Assembly: GCF_002286815.1 (NCBI RefSeq)
Contig: NZ_MUNM01000043.1
Location: forward strand, 48,161 to 112,160
Length of the DNA: 64,000 bases
Source of the DNA: Pseudomonas sp. PICF141
GTDB lineage: Bacteria; Pseudomonadota; Gammaproteobacteria; Pseudomonadales; Pseudomonadaceae
Direction of reading: 5' to 3'
A program made the position numbers and the translations under genes. The notes under the pieces were generated by a model. That model made no database searches and had not been told where the DNA came from. It was given only the letters and a program-made list of their open reading frames with translations. Below, piece after piece: positions 38,284-47,141 of this stretch. Positions within the stretch are counted from its first letter, which is position 1; each line of letters starts with the position of its first letter.

Positions 38284-38742
38284 ATGACACCTTTTGGCAT
38301 CGTTTATACCCTGCACGTCCTCGCTGCCCTGGTGTGGGTTGGCGGTATGTTTTTCGCCTGGATGGTCTTGCGCCCCGCGGCGATGAAGGCACTCGAAGGC
38401 CCTGCCCGTTTGAAGCTGTGGGTGGAAGTGTTTCAAGGTTTTTTCCGTTGGGTCTGGATCGCAGTGGTGCTTTTGCCGATCAGCGGTGTGGGCATGATTC
38501 ATCTGCAGTTCGCCGGATTTGAAGCGGCGCCGCGGTATGTGCAGGTGATGATGGGATTGTATGTGGTGATGACGGCGCTGTTCATCCGAATCCAGGCGTT
38601 GATGCTGCCGGAACTGCGCACGGCGGTGGCCGCTCAGGACTGGCCGACGGGTGCGGCGGTGCTGGGTAAGATTCGGCGGTTGGTGGGGATTAACCTGATG
38701 GTCGGGTTTGTGCTGGTGGCGATTGCGGCGGCGCGGCCGTGA
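38284..38742 (+). CDS. CopD-family membrane protein
   Basis: 152 residues with four membrane helices. HVLAALVWVGGMFFAWMVLRPAAM has the conserved His and the WVGG motif of the CopD/DUF4149-like family. Copper import or haem-related roles are proposed for relatives, but not shown. GGAG lies ten bases before the ATG. The stop codon TGA overlaps the GATC edge of a repeat at 38741. Confidence 0.8.
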   Translation: MTPFGIVYTLHVLAALVWVGGMFFAWMVLRPAAMKALEGPARLKLWVEVFQGFFRWVWIAVVLLPISGVGMIHLQFAGFEAAPRYVQVMMGLYVVMTALFIRIQALMLPELRTAVAAQDWPTGAAVLGKIRRLVGINLMVGFVLVAIAAARP

Positions 38743-38842
38743 TCGTTCCCACGCTCTGCGTGGGAATGCCTCAAGGGACGCTCCGCGTCCAGTGACGCGG
38801 AGCGTCACGGGCTGCGTTCCCACGCAGAGCGTGGGAACGATC
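38741..38842. repeat. GATC-bounded double-hairpin repeat, copy 3
   Basis: Same family as 741-853. Its first two bases are part of the TGA stop of the CopD-like gene. Confidence 0.85.
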
Positions 38843-38853
38843 ACTTGAGGGGT

Positions 38854-39612
38854 TTACAACCGCTGAATCGTCACTGAGCCCGCCACTCCCGCAGGCCCTG
38901 GCTGGCCGTCGACACCGGGGCGGCCGCTTTTGCCGCCATCGGCTTTATAGACGAAACAGCCCTTGGCCTTACCGCCCGCCCCTGGTTTTCCACCGAGCCC
39001 TGCGGTACCACCTTCCCCGCCCGCAATCTCGACCTTGATCTGCTCAGCGGGGTAATCACGCGGCACCTGCAGCCGAACCAGCGCACCTGGCGCTCCCGGC
39101 TGGCCATCACTGCCATTGCTGCCATCGGCGCCGCGACCGGCCTGGCCCCAGGTACAACCCGGTGCCTGACCATTAGCCCCATCGAGGCCGACAAAACCTG
39201 GAGCACCCGCGCCACCGCGAGCGTCTACCGACAATTGAGGCGCGTTCAATACTTTGATCTGCAAATCCAGATTGCGCCCGGAGCGAGCGGCCTTGAGGTA
39301 TGTCCCCGGCGCGCCCCGTGCAGTGATCTGGCTGCCTTCAGCCAATTCGGCACGATTGATCTTCAATGCCAGAACTTGTGCGCTCGGCACAATGGCGATC
39401 CGCGCATCCCGTCCCAGGTGCAACTCACCGACCGTGACTTCGGTCACATTCGAAGGAATCAGCAAGGTGCCGTAATCGGCGACTTCCAACCGTTCCAGTT
39501 GCAGGGTACTGGTGGTGTTGGGCAAGCGCATCAGCGAGTTGGTTTCGACGCTCACCACCTGTGCGCAGGCCAATGGGCTGATAAATGCAGCGAGCAGACA
39601 GAGTTTACGCAT
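38854..39612 (-). CDS. Secreted collagen-like protein
   Basis: 252 residues from ATG 39612. A signal peptide (LCLLAAFISPLACAQ) is followed by a beta-rich middle (QLERLEVADYGTLLIPSNVTEVTVGELHLG). From about residue 140 on there are Gly-x-y stretches, such as GAPGFVGLDGANGQAPG, GADGSNGSDGQPGAPGA and GKSGRPGVDGQPGPAG, broken by a globular segment with LVRLQVPRDYPAEQIKVEIAGG-type sequence. The two Cys (GCTWG, GCFVY) may form a disulfide. Bacterial Gly-x-y proteins usually act in adhesion or the matrix. It starts eight bases inside the end of the DUF1145 gene. Confidence 0.75.
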   Translation of the reverse strand: MRKLCLLAAFISPLACAQVVSVETNSLMRLPNTTSTLQLERLEVADYGTLLIPSNVTEVTVGELHLGRDARIAIVPSAQVLALKINRAELAEGSQITARGAPGTYLKAARSGRNLDLQIKVLNAPQLSVDARGGAGAPGFVGLDGANGQAPGCTWGQAGRGADGSNGSDGQPGAPGALVRLQVPRDYPAEQIKVEIAGGEGGTAGLGGKPGAGGKAKGCFVYKADGGKSGRPGVDGQPGPAGVAGSVTIQRL

Positions 39613-39883
39613 GGGAGGCCTTCGAAGCGGCCGGGGCCGGAATGGTTTGCAGGTGGAAAACGCCGAAAAAGACAATCTTCAGGCGATCGCGCCAAGGGTG
39701 GGCTCGACCTTTGAGGCTGCGGTTGCAGAACACCAGCTCCAGAAGATGAAGCCCGGCCAACACACTGCCTGCAAAATTGATCAACAGGTTAAATGGATGA
39801 ACGAATGGCATGAGCAGATTGGCCAGCAACACCAACCAGAACAGCAGGGTCAACAACTTCCCCAGCCCCCAAAACACCTTCAT
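39605..39883 (-). CDS. DUF1145 family membrane protein
   Basis: 92 residues with two or three membrane helices (LLTLLFWLVLLANLL, LLINFAGSVLAGLHLLELVF) and a basic C-terminal segment. The pattern VHPFNLLINFAG with HLLELVFCNRSLKG matches DUF1145. Its stop overlaps the collagen-like start by eight bases, so the two are coupled. Function unknown. Confidence 0.82.
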   Translation of the reverse strand: MKVFWGLGKLLTLLFWLVLLANLLMPFVHPFNLLINFAGSVLAGLHLLELVFCNRSLKGRAHPWRDRLKIVFFGVFHLQTIPAPAASKASHA

Positions 39884-40031
39884 ACGCTCCCCCGTTGAGA
39901 ATTATTCTTTGCGCGCACAGTAACGGCTTACAGGCGGGATAAGCCAGAGGGCAACAAAAAATTCTTCCCGAAGGTCGCAGATGGGCCGTCGGATCAACCC
40001 GCATCGTTGTCCGACAGCTCTATGACAAGGC

Positions 40032-40745
40032 TCAGCGATTGATGTGCAACTCCACGCGACGGTTTTGCGCCCGCCCTTCTTCCGTGTCGTTATCGGCCAC
40101 TGGCTGGCTTTCGCCCCGGCCTTCGCTGGTGAGTTTGTTGGGCGCGACGCCCTGGCTCAACAGGTAAGCCGCGACGCTGCTGGCACGACGTTCGGACAGT
40201 TTCTGGTTATAGGCGTCCGAACCCTGGCTGTCGGTATGACCGATGACTTTAATGCTCGCCACATCGGCGTTCTGCAGTTTGGCCATCAGCGAATCCAGCT
40301 CACTGCGCGCTTGCGGCATCAGCTCGGATTGGTTGTACGCGAACAACACGTTGCCGTTCAGGGTGATGACTTCGGAGACTGGAGGTTCAACAGGCTTCAC
40401 GCTGGCCGGGTATTGCGGCAGCGGGCAACCGTGATGTTCGACAGGCGTATCGGCGGGCGTGTCGGGGCAGCGATCACGTCGATCGAAGACACCATCATCG
40501 TCTTCATCGCCATCCTGGGCGTAGCAGATCAGGCCACCGGTCAGGATCCCGAGCGCAGCTCCTCCCGCTGCCCAGGCACTACTTTCAATCGCGCCCAAAC
40601 CGCCACCGACCAGTCCACCCATGACGCTGCAGATCGGCCAGGTACGTTGATTGAGGGGGGCGGTGCCATCGCTGCGAGTTGCACAACCGGTCAGAAGACT
40701 GCCCAGCAGCAGTACCGGTAAGACAGTCCTTGTGAGAACGCTCAT
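40032..40745 (-). CDS. OmpA-family lipoprotein, paralogue 1
   Basis: 237 residues. The signal ends at SLLTGCATR (lipidation near Cys21). A glycine-rich helix pair follows (MGGLVGGGLGAIESSAWAAGG), then an Asp-rich calcium-type loop DGDEDDDGVFDRRDRCPDTP, and an OmpA C-terminal domain (VIGHTDSQGSDAYNQKLSERRA, NRRVELHI) that binds peptidoglycan. It is about half identical to the next gene, 91 bases upstream, a tandem duplication. The ribosome site is buried in a leader hairpin (40754-40789). Confidence 0.87.
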   Translation of the reverse strand: MSVLTRTVLPVLLLGSLLTGCATRSDGTAPLNQRTWPICSVMGGLVGGGLGAIESSAWAAGGAALGILTGGLICYAQDGDEDDDGVFDRRDRCPDTPADTPVEHHGCPLPQYPASVKPVEPPVSEVITLNGNVLFAYNQSELMPQARSELDSLMAKLQNADVASIKVIGHTDSQGSDAYNQKLSERRASSVAAYLLSQGVAPNKLTSEGRGESQPVADNDTEEGRAQNRRVELHINR

Positions 40746-40753
40746 TGTGAATG

Positions 40754-40789
40754 CTCCTGTGTCACCGGCCCATACCGGTCACACAGGAG
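40754..40789 (-). promoter_or_regulatory. Leader hairpin that sequesters the ribosome site of paralogue 1
   Basis: On the transcript, arms of 15 bases (CTCCTGTGTGACCGG and CCGGTGACACAGGAG) pair with one mismatch around a six-base loop. The AGGAG at the 3' edge is the Shine-Dalgarno sequence, eight bases before the ATG. A like structure precedes paralogue 2. Confidence 0.7.
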
Positions 40790-40835
40790 TAAAGACCCGC
40801 ATCCGCGACTGTACAAGCCGCGCAAAGGGAGAGGC

Positions 40836-41531
40836 CTAGCGGTTGATTTTGATTTCCGTGCGGCGGTTCATCGCACGGCCGTCAGCGGTTTTGTTATCGG
40901 CCACCGGCTGGCTTTCACCGGCACCGGTCACGGACACGAAACTGCTGCGTGGCACGCCTTGGTCAATCAGGTATTCCACCACTGAATGAGCGCGTCTATC
41001 CGACAGTTTCTGGTTGTAGGCATCGCTGCCGACGCTGTCGGTATGACCGGTGACAGTCAGTTGGGCGCTGGAGGATTCCTGTTTCAGGCGCGTGGCAATG
41101 GTGTTGAGTACGTCTTTATCGGCAGCCGTGAGCTTGGCCGAGTCGAACTGGAAGTGCACATCACGGATCACGATGACTTCTTCCTTGACCACTGCCACCT
41201 CCTCGACCACCGGCGCAGGCGCGGGCGGAGGGCAGCCGTTGGCATCGACCTGCACGCCTCGAGGCGTACCCGGGCACTTGTCGCGGCTGTCCGGTACGCC
41301 GTCGCCGTCTTCGTCGCCGTCACCATGCACCCAGCAATAAGCGGCTGCCGTGCCGCCAACCAGCAGCGCGCCATACCCCGCCCATGCCGAGCTTTCGGTC
41401 GCGCCGAGCCCTGCACCGATGACGCCACCGACCGCCGCACAGGACGGCCAGTCGGTTTTCTGCAAACCTGCGCAACCAGTCAACACACTGGTTAGCAGAA
41501 CCAAGGGTAATGCTGTCCGAATTATGCTCAT
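40836..41531 (-). CDS. OmpA-family lipoprotein, paralogue 2
   Basis: 231 residues with the same plan as its neighbour: signal ending at VLTGCAGL (Cys20), glycine-rich VGGVIGAGLGATESSAWAGYG, Asp-rich HGDGDEDGDGVPDSRDKCPGTP, and an OmpA domain with VTGHTDSVGSDAYNQKLSDRRA and NRRTEIKI. It lies upstream in the same direction. The two share leader sequence CGGGTCTTTACTCCTG besides the coding part. Likely an outer-membrane/peptidoglycan link. Confidence 0.87.
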   Translation of the reverse strand: MSIIRTALPLVLLTSVLTGCAGLQKTDWPSCAAVGGVIGAGLGATESSAWAGYGALLVGGTAAAYCWVHGDGDEDGDGVPDSRDKCPGTPRGVQVDANGCPPPAPAPVVEEVAVVKEEVIVIRDVHFQFDSAKLTAADKDVLNTIATRLKQESSSAQLTVTGHTDSVGSDAYNQKLSDRRAHSVVEYLIDQGVPRSSFVSVTGAGESQPVADNKTADGRAMNRRTEIKINR

Positions 41532-41540
41532 CTAGTTCTT

Positions 41541-41575
41541 CTCCTGAGGGATCGGCTTAAAACCGATTCCAGGAG
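41541..41575 (-). promoter_or_regulatory. Leader hairpin that sequesters the ribosome site of paralogue 2
   Basis: CTCCTG pairs with CAGGAG and ATCGG with CCGAT across a small internal loop. AGGAG is nine bases before the ATG. The sequence of the loop and inner stem differs from paralogue 1 but the pairing of the ribosome site is kept. Confidence 0.65.
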
Positions 41576-41731
41576 TAAAGACCCGACTTTTAATCTCCGC
41601 CAGCAATAGGCCATTGCTGTTTTATCCTGTGTTCGCGGAAGATCGGCGCTTTTTGCCTAAACCCGCTAGAAGGGACGCTAGGCCCGGACGTTGGGGCAGG
41701 CTAATCTTGGCGCTCTGATTGAGGATCTTCG

Positions 41732-42229
41732 ATGATTGCAGGTATTTCTTCGCGCACACCCCAGCAGGCGTTGGCCGCTTTGCTTGATCGTTATGCCCCG
41801 GCGCGTCTGCTGCTGATTGGCGCCAGCGAATTCCCCGCGCTAGAGGCATTCAAACTTGCGCACCCGGACAGCATCGTCGCCTGTGCGGCCCCTGGGCCAC
41901 TGCCCGCCGACCTGGCGGCGCAACGGTTTGATCTGGCGCTGGTGGTCGATTGCCTCGAACATTTGCCCAAGCGCGACGGCCTGAATCTGCTCGGCGGGAT
42001 ACGCAACCTCAATGCCAGCCGCATTGCGGTGCTGGCTGACTTGCCCGCCTGCGGCTGGAAGGAGACGGACTTCTTCTCTCTGGCGTTGCAAGCCAGCGAA
42101 CGCTTCCAGCGTGAAGATCAAGTACTGACGCTGTTTACCTACGATCTGCTTGACTATAAACAGGTGCCCGACTGGCTCAACTCACGCTTCTGGGCCAATC
42201 CGGAAAACTTCGGGAAATATTGGTGGTAA
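41732..42229 (+). CDS. DUF6231 family protein
   Basis: 165 residues. [24 protein letters not shown] and [28 protein letters not shown] look like a degenerate Rossmann methyltransferase fold without a clear SAM motif. The C-terminal [18 protein letters not shown] is typical of this Pseudomonas family. It is followed closely by the ychJ-like gene with four bases between, so they are probably cotranscribed. Confidence 0.75.
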   Translation: MIAGISSRTPQQALAALLDRYAPARLLLIGASEFPALEAFKLAHPDSIVACAAPGPLPADLAAQRFDLALVVDCLEHLPKRDGLNLLGGIRNLNASRIAVLADLPACGWKETDFFSLALQASERFQREDQVLTLFTYDLLDYKQVPDWLNSRFWANPENFGKYWW

Positions 42230-42233
42230 CGCA

Positions 42234-42710
42234 ATGAGTACATCCATTTGCCCTTGCGGCAGCGGCACGCCGCTCGATGCCTGCTGTGGCCATTACCATG
42301 CCGGCCATCCCGCCCCCAGCGCCGAAGTCTTGATGCGGTCGCGCTACAGCGCCTATGTACTGGGGCTGATCGACTATCTGGTGGCGACCACTCTGCCCGC
42401 ACAACAGGCCGGCCTGGATCGTCAGTCGATCAGCGACTGGAGCGCCCAAAGCACCTGGCTGGGCCTGGAGGTCGAAAGCGCCGAAGTTTTCGGCGGTCAG
42501 CCGGAGCACGCTTTCGTCACCTTTACCGCTCGCTGGCACGACAGCAGCGGCGAACACAGCCATCGCGAACGCTCGTCATTCGTACAGAACGCCGGCCACT
42601 GGTACTTCATCGACCCCACCGTGTCACTCAAGGCCGGACGTAACGACGCGTGCCCGTGCGCCAGCGGGCAGAAGTTCAAGAAATGCTGCGCGAGTTACTT
42701 TGGCGCTTGA
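42234..42710 (+). CDS. YchJ family protein (UPF0225) with two SEC-C zinc motifs
   Basis: 158 residues. [14 protein letters not shown] at the N-terminus and [13 protein letters not shown] at the C-terminus are SEC-C zinc-binding motifs. The middle holds the conserved [19 protein letters not shown] and an NTF2-like fold. The function is unknown. It begins four bases past the DUF6231 stop. Confidence 0.87.
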   Translation: MSTSICPCGSGTPLDACCGHYHAGHPAPSAEVLMRSRYSAYVLGLIDYLVATTLPAQQAGLDRQSISDWSAQSTWLGLEVESAEVFGGQPEHAFVTFTARWHDSSGEHSHRERSSFVQNAGHWYFIDPTVSLKAGRNDACPCASGQKFKKCCASYFGA

Positions 42711-42781
42711 GGTGATCCCTGTACGTTCGCCTGTAGCAGCCTCGCAAGCTCGACAGCTGCTACGAGGGAGAAACACCGACC

Positions 42782-43267
42782 ATGAACACCCGGCGGCGCG
42801 CATTACAGCTGTTCACCTTGCTCCTGTTTCTGGGGCTCGGTGGCTGTGCGTCGTGGTTCAGCGACGACCTGCCAGACCCGCAGGTGCATCTGGTCAAGGT
42901 CAAGGTGATCCGGGCCAATCTGCTGGAGCAAAAATTCCTGCTGCATTTTCGCGTCGATAATCCCAACGATCGCGACCTCACGGTGCGTGCCCTGGAATAT
43001 CGCATTCACCTGGGGGATATATTGCTGGCCGAGGGTGAGCACGAACGCTGGTTTACGGTAGGCCCCAAACGCAGCGCTTATTTTAAAGTACCGATCCGCA
43101 CCAACCTGTGGCCGAAAGTCCGGGACTTGGTGAAACTGCTGAAAAAAGCCGACCAACCAATTCCCTATCGGCTGGAAGGTGAGATGAAAACCGGTTTATT
43201 CATCGCGCACCACGTGCACCTGGCACGCAATGGCGTGATAATCGCCGCCGATTTAATTCCGGAGTAA
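42782..43267 (+). CDS. LEA14-like lipoprotein
   Basis: 161 residues. The lipoprotein signal ends at LGLGGCASW (Cys22). The mature part is a single LEA14/WHy-type beta domain ([28 protein letters not shown]), as found in stress-related proteins. Five bases separate it from the SEC-C gene behind. Confidence 0.82.
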   Translation: MNTRRRALQLFTLLLFLGLGGCASWFSDDLPDPQVHLVKVKVIRANLLEQKFLLHFRVDNPNDRDLTVRALEYRIHLGDILLAEGEHERWFTVGPKRSAYFKVPIRTNLWPKVRDLVKLLKKADQPIPYRLEGEMKTGLFIAHHVHLARNGVIIAADLIPE

Positions 43268-43272
43268 GCCCG

Positions 43273-43482
43273 ATGACCCAGCAACCTCATGTCCATGGCC
43301 CTGACTGCAACCACGATCATGACCATCACGATCACCATGATCACGACCATGGCCATGTCCACGGCCCGAACTGCGGCCACGCCCACCAGGAACCGGTGCG
43401 CAACGCCCTGAAAGACGTCGGCCGCAACGACCCTTGCCCATGCGGCAACGGCAAGAAATTCAAGAAGTGCCACGGCGCTTGA
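43273..43482 (+). CDS. His-rich small protein with a SEC-C motif
   Basis: 69 residues. The N-terminal 40 contain 17 or so His with Asp and Cys in the pattern [20 protein letters not shown], suited to binding Zn, Ni or Cu. The C-terminus is a SEC-C zinc motif ([17 protein letters not shown]). No signal peptide. It could act as a metal store or delivery factor, but this is inferred only from composition. It follows the LEA14-like gene with a five-base gap. Confidence 0.8.
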   Translation: MTQQPHVHGPDCNHDHDHHDHHDHDHGHVHGPNCGHAHQEPVRNALKDVGRNDPCPCGNGKKFKKCHGA

Positions 43483-43520
43483 TGCTTCGGGCGAAGATAA
43501 TCTTCGCCTGTTGAATCGCT

Positions 43521-43678
43521 ATCGCGGGCAAGCCTCGCTCCCACAGGGGTATCGTCGTTCACAGATTTCGCGTACGACACAATCTACTGTGGGAGCGGGC
43601 TTGCCCGCGATGACGGCGGCACATTCAATACAACTGTTTCAGTTAGATCCTCATCGCGGGCAAGCCCGCTCCCACAGG
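43521..43678. repeat. Cluster of three REP-like elements
   Basis: Three copies of ATCGCGGGCAAGCCYGCTCC-type sequence in alternating orientation (43521-43545, 43587-43611, 43652-43678). The outer two point the same way and the middle one is reversed. Confidence 0.85.
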
Positions 43679-43682
43679 TTTT

Positions 43683-44240
43683 TTAGTCGGCCTGCAGAAT
43701 TTTCGCGGTACTGACGACCGTCGCATACTCGCCATGCAAATTACCCAGCGACATCGCATGCACCTCCTCGGCTGAATGGGCATTGCCGAAAAAGTCCGCC
43801 TTGTCGAAGGTAAAGCACGCATCCTCGGCAACCCACGCTTCGAACCCCAGATTCCCGGCCGTTCGCGCCGTTGATTCCACCGAGTTGTGGGTCGCCACGC
43901 CAACGATGATAAACTGATCAATCCCCGCCTCGCGCAAACGTGCTTCCAGCCCCGTCGAACAAAACGCATCCGGCACCTGTTTCTGAATCAGCCATTCACC
44001 CATCGATGGCTGAAAACGCTCTTGAAATTCCACCCCCGATTGCTGCGGCCAGAACACTGAATCCTCTGAGCGGGACAGGTGCTGCACGTGAATCACCGGC
44101 CGCCCGGTTCGACGCCAATGCCCCAGCAGCTCCAGGATGCGCGCTTCGGCCTGAGGATTGTTTCGGCGGCCCAGCCTGGGATGCAGGATGCCTTTTTGTT
44201 GATCGATGATGATCAGCGCCGCGTTGGTCTTGAGCTCCAT
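43683..44240 (-). CDS. Isochorismatase-fold cysteine hydrolase with Ser at the nucleophile site
   Basis: 185 residues from ATG 44240. IIIDQQKG provides the catalytic Asp13 and IQKQVPDAF a Lys. The nucleophile region reads GVATHNSVESTARTAGNLGF, in which the usual Cys is Ser120, a variant I believe is widespread in one branch of the family. AEDACFTF follows. Whether it is active on an amide or ester substrate is not known. Other upstream starts extend into sequence unlike the family. Confidence 0.82.
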   Translation of the reverse strand: MELKTNAALIIIDQQKGILHPRLGRRNNPQAEARILELLGHWRRTGRPVIHVQHLSRSEDSVFWPQQSGVEFQERFQPSMGEWLIQKQVPDAFCSTGLEARLREAGIDQFIIVGVATHNSVESTARTAGNLGFEAWVAEDACFTFDKADFFGNAHSAEEVHAMSLGNLHGEYATVVSTAKILQAD

Positions 44241-44386
44241 GCTGATTTTTCTCGTGCCGGGCCATTGAATTTCCCGCACTTCAGCATCACCTCCTCCCAC
44301 TGGCAAGCCATCAACCGCAAACAGGACGACCTGATGCCGACGGTCGCTGTCCGTACCTGACGATGTCTCTTGATAATGAAGTTTTC

Positions 44387-44470
44387 ATGATCGATCTGTA
44401 TTACTGGACCACCCCCAACGGCCACAAGATTTCGATATTCCTGGAAGAAGTCAATCCGCCTGAATCCTGA
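44387..44470 (+). pseudogene. Remnant of a Ure2p/YfcG-type glutathione S-transferase
   Basis: A 27-codon frame begins with IDLYYWTTPNGHKISIFLEE, the thioredoxin-fold N-terminus of YfcG/Ure2p-like GSTs, and stops a few codons later. About 180 residues are missing. A GATC repeat begins 13 bases after the stop, and quiP starts about 220 bases on. In P. aeruginosa, as I recall, a GST gene lies next to quiP, so this looks like its deleted relic. Confidence 0.75.
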
Positions 44471-44483
44471 GGCCCTGCACTCT

Positions 44484-44594
44484 GATCGTTCCCATGCTCC
44501 GCGTGGGAATACCTCAACGGACGCTCCGCGTTCGGCTCTGAATGTGACGCAGAGCGTCACGGGCTGCATTCCCACGCAGAGCATGGGAACGATC
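44484..44594. repeat. GATC-bounded double-hairpin repeat, copy 4
   Basis: Same family as 741-853, with a few base changes (CCCATGCTCCGCGTGGG). It lies between the GST remnant and quiP. Confidence 0.8.
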
Positions 44595-44690
44595 ACCGTA
44601 AAGAAATAACACCGCCGCCGCTTGCGCGGCTTCCTCCTGCTCACTAACGTAGCGCCTTTATTGCGTCACTACCCCCGCAGGAGCTTTGCC

Positions 44691-47141
44691 ATGGCCTCGC
44701 CAGCCCTCTCACATTTTCTTCCCCGGTTCGGCGTTGCCGCAGCAGTGGCCGGTGTTTTAAGCCTGACCGGTTGTCAGACCTGGAACACTCAAGACACCCT
44801 CCTGCCGACTTCCGGTGTGCAACCGCTCAAGGGCCTGGCGCAAAACGTTTCGATTCGGCGCAATGCCATGGGCATGCCGCTGATCGAGAGCAATAGCTTC
44901 CACGATGCGCTGTTCAGCCTGGGCTACGTGCATGCCAGCGACCGCATCAACCAGATGGTCACTCTGCGTTTGCTGGCCCAGGGCCGTTTGGCGGAGATGT
45001 CCGGCGCGGACTTGCTTGACGCCGACCGCTACATGCGTGCGGTCAATCTGAAGAAAAGCGCGGGTGAGCTGTACAAGGCCTCTTCGCCGCGACTCAAGCG
45101 TTTCTTCGAAGTCTATGCCCGCGGGGTCAACGCCTACCTGTTCCGCTACCGCGACAAACTGCCTGCCGACCTCGCGGCCACTGGCTACAAGCCGGAATAC
45201 TGGAAACCGGAAGATTCGGCGCTGATGTTCTGCCTGCTGAATTTCAGTCAATCGGCGAACCTGCCGGAAGAAATTGCCTCATTAATGCTGGCTCAGACAG
45301 TCAGCACCGACAAGCTGGCCTGGCTGACGCCGTCCGCTCCTGACGAAAAATTGCCGGTCGCCGAAGCGGAAAAACTTCAAGGCATCAAACTCAATGGGCA
45401 AATTCCAGGGCTGAGTGAAGTCAGCAAAGCCACCGCTCAACTGTCGAATCTGAACCTGCTGGGCGCCACGTCTTCCAATAACTGGGCGATCGCCCCGCAA
45501 CGCAGTCGCAGTGGCAAAAGCCTGTTGGCCAGCGACATCCATGGACCGCTGGGCGTACCGTCGCTGTTCAGTTACGTGCAGATTCGCGCACCGAAATACC
45601 AGGCCTCCGGCGCGACCATTGCCGGGCTACCCATGGTGCTTGGTGGTTTCAACGGCAAAGTTGCATGGAGCATGACCACGGTCATGGGCGACAACCAGGA
45701 CCTGTTCCTGGAAAAAATCAAACGTCAGGGCAATGGTCTTTCCTACGAAGTCAGCGGCAAATGGCAGCCGGCGATCGTGCGCAACGAAACCTATTTCATC
45801 AAAGGCCAGAAGCCGATTCGCGAAGCGGTGTACGAAACCCGCCACGGGTCGCTGCTCAACAGCGCCCAAGGCAGTGCACTGGCGAATGGTTTCGGCCTGG
45901 CCTTGCAGATGCCCAACTTCACCGACGACAAAACCCTGGACGCGTTTTTCGACCTGTCCCGAGCGCAGAGCGTGGAGAAAGCCTCGGACGCCAGCCGCGA
46001 AATCCGCGCCATCGCCCTGAATCTGGTGTTTGCCGATGCCAGCAATATCGGCTGGCAAGTTACCGGGCGTTACCCGAACCGTCGCGAAGGCGAAGGTTTG
46101 CTGCCGTCGCCGGGCTGGGAAGGTCGCTTTGACTGGGACGGTTACGCCGACCCGATGCTCCATCCCTATGACCAGGACCCGGCTCAAGGCTGGCTCGGCA
46201 CCGCCAACCAGCGAGTCATCCCTCATGGCTACGGCATGCAGCTGTCCAATTCCTGGTCGGCGCCGGAGCGCGGCGAACGCATGACTGAGCTGGCGGGCGT
46301 GGGCAAACACGACACGCGTAGCCTGATTGCCATGCAATACGACCAGACCACCACCTTCGCTGCCAAGCTGAAGAAGATGTTTGAAGCGCCGGGCATGTCC
46401 CAGCCCCTCAAGCACGCCATCGAAGCATTGCCGGTGGCCGATCGCGGCAAGGCTCGTGAGGCCTATACACGCTTGATGGCCTTCGACGGCAAACTCAGCC
46501 CGACCTCCGCCGACGCGGCGATCTACGCGCTGTTCCTGCAGGAAAGCACTAAGCAGATTTTCCTCGATGAACTCGGCCCGGAAAGCAGCCCGGCGTGGAA
46601 AGCCTTTATCGCTAATGGCAAGTTGTCTTACGCGGCGCAGGCCGATCATCTGCTGAGCCGTGAGGACAGTCCGTTCTGGGACGACTCGCGCACAGCGCAG
46701 AAAGAAGACAAGCCGACGATCCTCGCCCGTAGCCTGGCGGCCGCGATCAGCGCGGGGGACAGCCAGTTGGGTGGCGATCACAAAGCCTGGCAGTGGGGAA
46801 AACTGCACCGCTACGAGTGGAAGAACGCCAGCGGCCAGACCGTGCGCGGTCCACTGGCCGCCGGTGGCGATCACACCACACTCAACACCGCGGCGTTCAC
46901 CTGGGGTCAGGACTTCAACACCACGCTGGCGCCGGCCATGCGCTTTATCGTCGACTTCGGCCAGGCCGAACCGCTGATGGGCCAGAACGGTACCGGCCAG
47001 TCCGGCAACCCGGCCAGCGCCCACTATCTCGATAGCGTCGAGCCTTGGCTCAAGGGGCAATACATGAGCCTGCCGATGCAGCCACAGAACTTCGACAAGG
47101 TGTATGGCAAGACGCGGTTGACGCTGACGCCTGGCAAGTAA
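44691..47141 (+). CDS. quiP: Penicillin acylase-family protein, QuiP-like AHL acylase
   Basis: 816 residues, an Ntn-hydrolase precursor. The start [14 protein letters not shown] and the lipobox VLSLTGCQ match QuiP of P. aeruginosa as I remember it. The catalytic serine is Ser262 in the autocleavage site [20 protein letters not shown]. The alpha chain before it has the conserved [16 protein letters not shown]. QuiP hydrolyses the acyl chain of long-chain homoserine lactones in the periplasm. GCAGGAG lies eight bases before the ATG. It is transcribed alone. Activity on AHL is inferred from the homologue; other amide substrates are possible. Confidence 0.85.
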   Translation: MASPALSHFLPRFGVAAAVAGVLSLTGCQTWNTQDTLLPTSGVQPLKGLAQNVSIRRNAMGMPLIESNSFHDALFSLGYVHASDRINQMVTLRLLAQGRLAEMSGADLLDADRYMRAVNLKKSAGELYKASSPRLKRFFEVYARGVNAYLFRYRDKLPADLAATGYKPEYWKPEDSALMFCLLNFSQSANLPEEIASLMLAQTVSTDKLAWLTPSAPDEKLPVAEAEKLQGIKLNGQIPGLSEVSKATAQLSNLNLLGATSSNNWAIAPQRSRSGKSLLASDIHGPLGVPSLFSYVQIRAPKYQASGATIAGLPMVLGGFNGKVAWSMTTVMGDNQDLFLEKIKRQGNGLSYEVSGKWQPAIVRNETYFIKGQKPIREAVYETRHGSLLNSAQGSALANGFGLALQMPNFTDDKTLDAFFDLSRAQSVEKASDASREIRAIALNLVFADASNIGWQVTGRYPNRREGEGLLPSPGWEGRFDWDGYADPMLHPYDQDPAQGWLGTANQRVIPHGYGMQLSNSWSAPERGERMTELAGVGKHDTRSLIAMQYDQTTTFAAKLKKMFEAPGMSQPLKHAIEALPVADRGKAREAYTRLMAFDGKLSPTSADAAIYALFLQESTKQIFLDELGPESSPAWKAFIANGKLSYAAQADHLLSREDSPFWDDSRTAQKEDKPTILARSLAAAISAGDSQLGGDHKAWQWGKLHRYEWKNASGQTVRGPLAAGGDHTTLNTAAFTWGQDFNTTLAPAMRFIVDFGQAEPLMGQNGTGQSGNPASAHYLDSVEPWLKGQYMSLPMQPQNFDKVYGKTRLTLTPGK

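Noticed and set aside
43521..43678. Possible CRISPR array because of repeated 25-base units
   Set aside because: Units alternate in orientation, spacers differ widely in length and the same sequence occurs across the window; these are REP elements and there are no cas genes.
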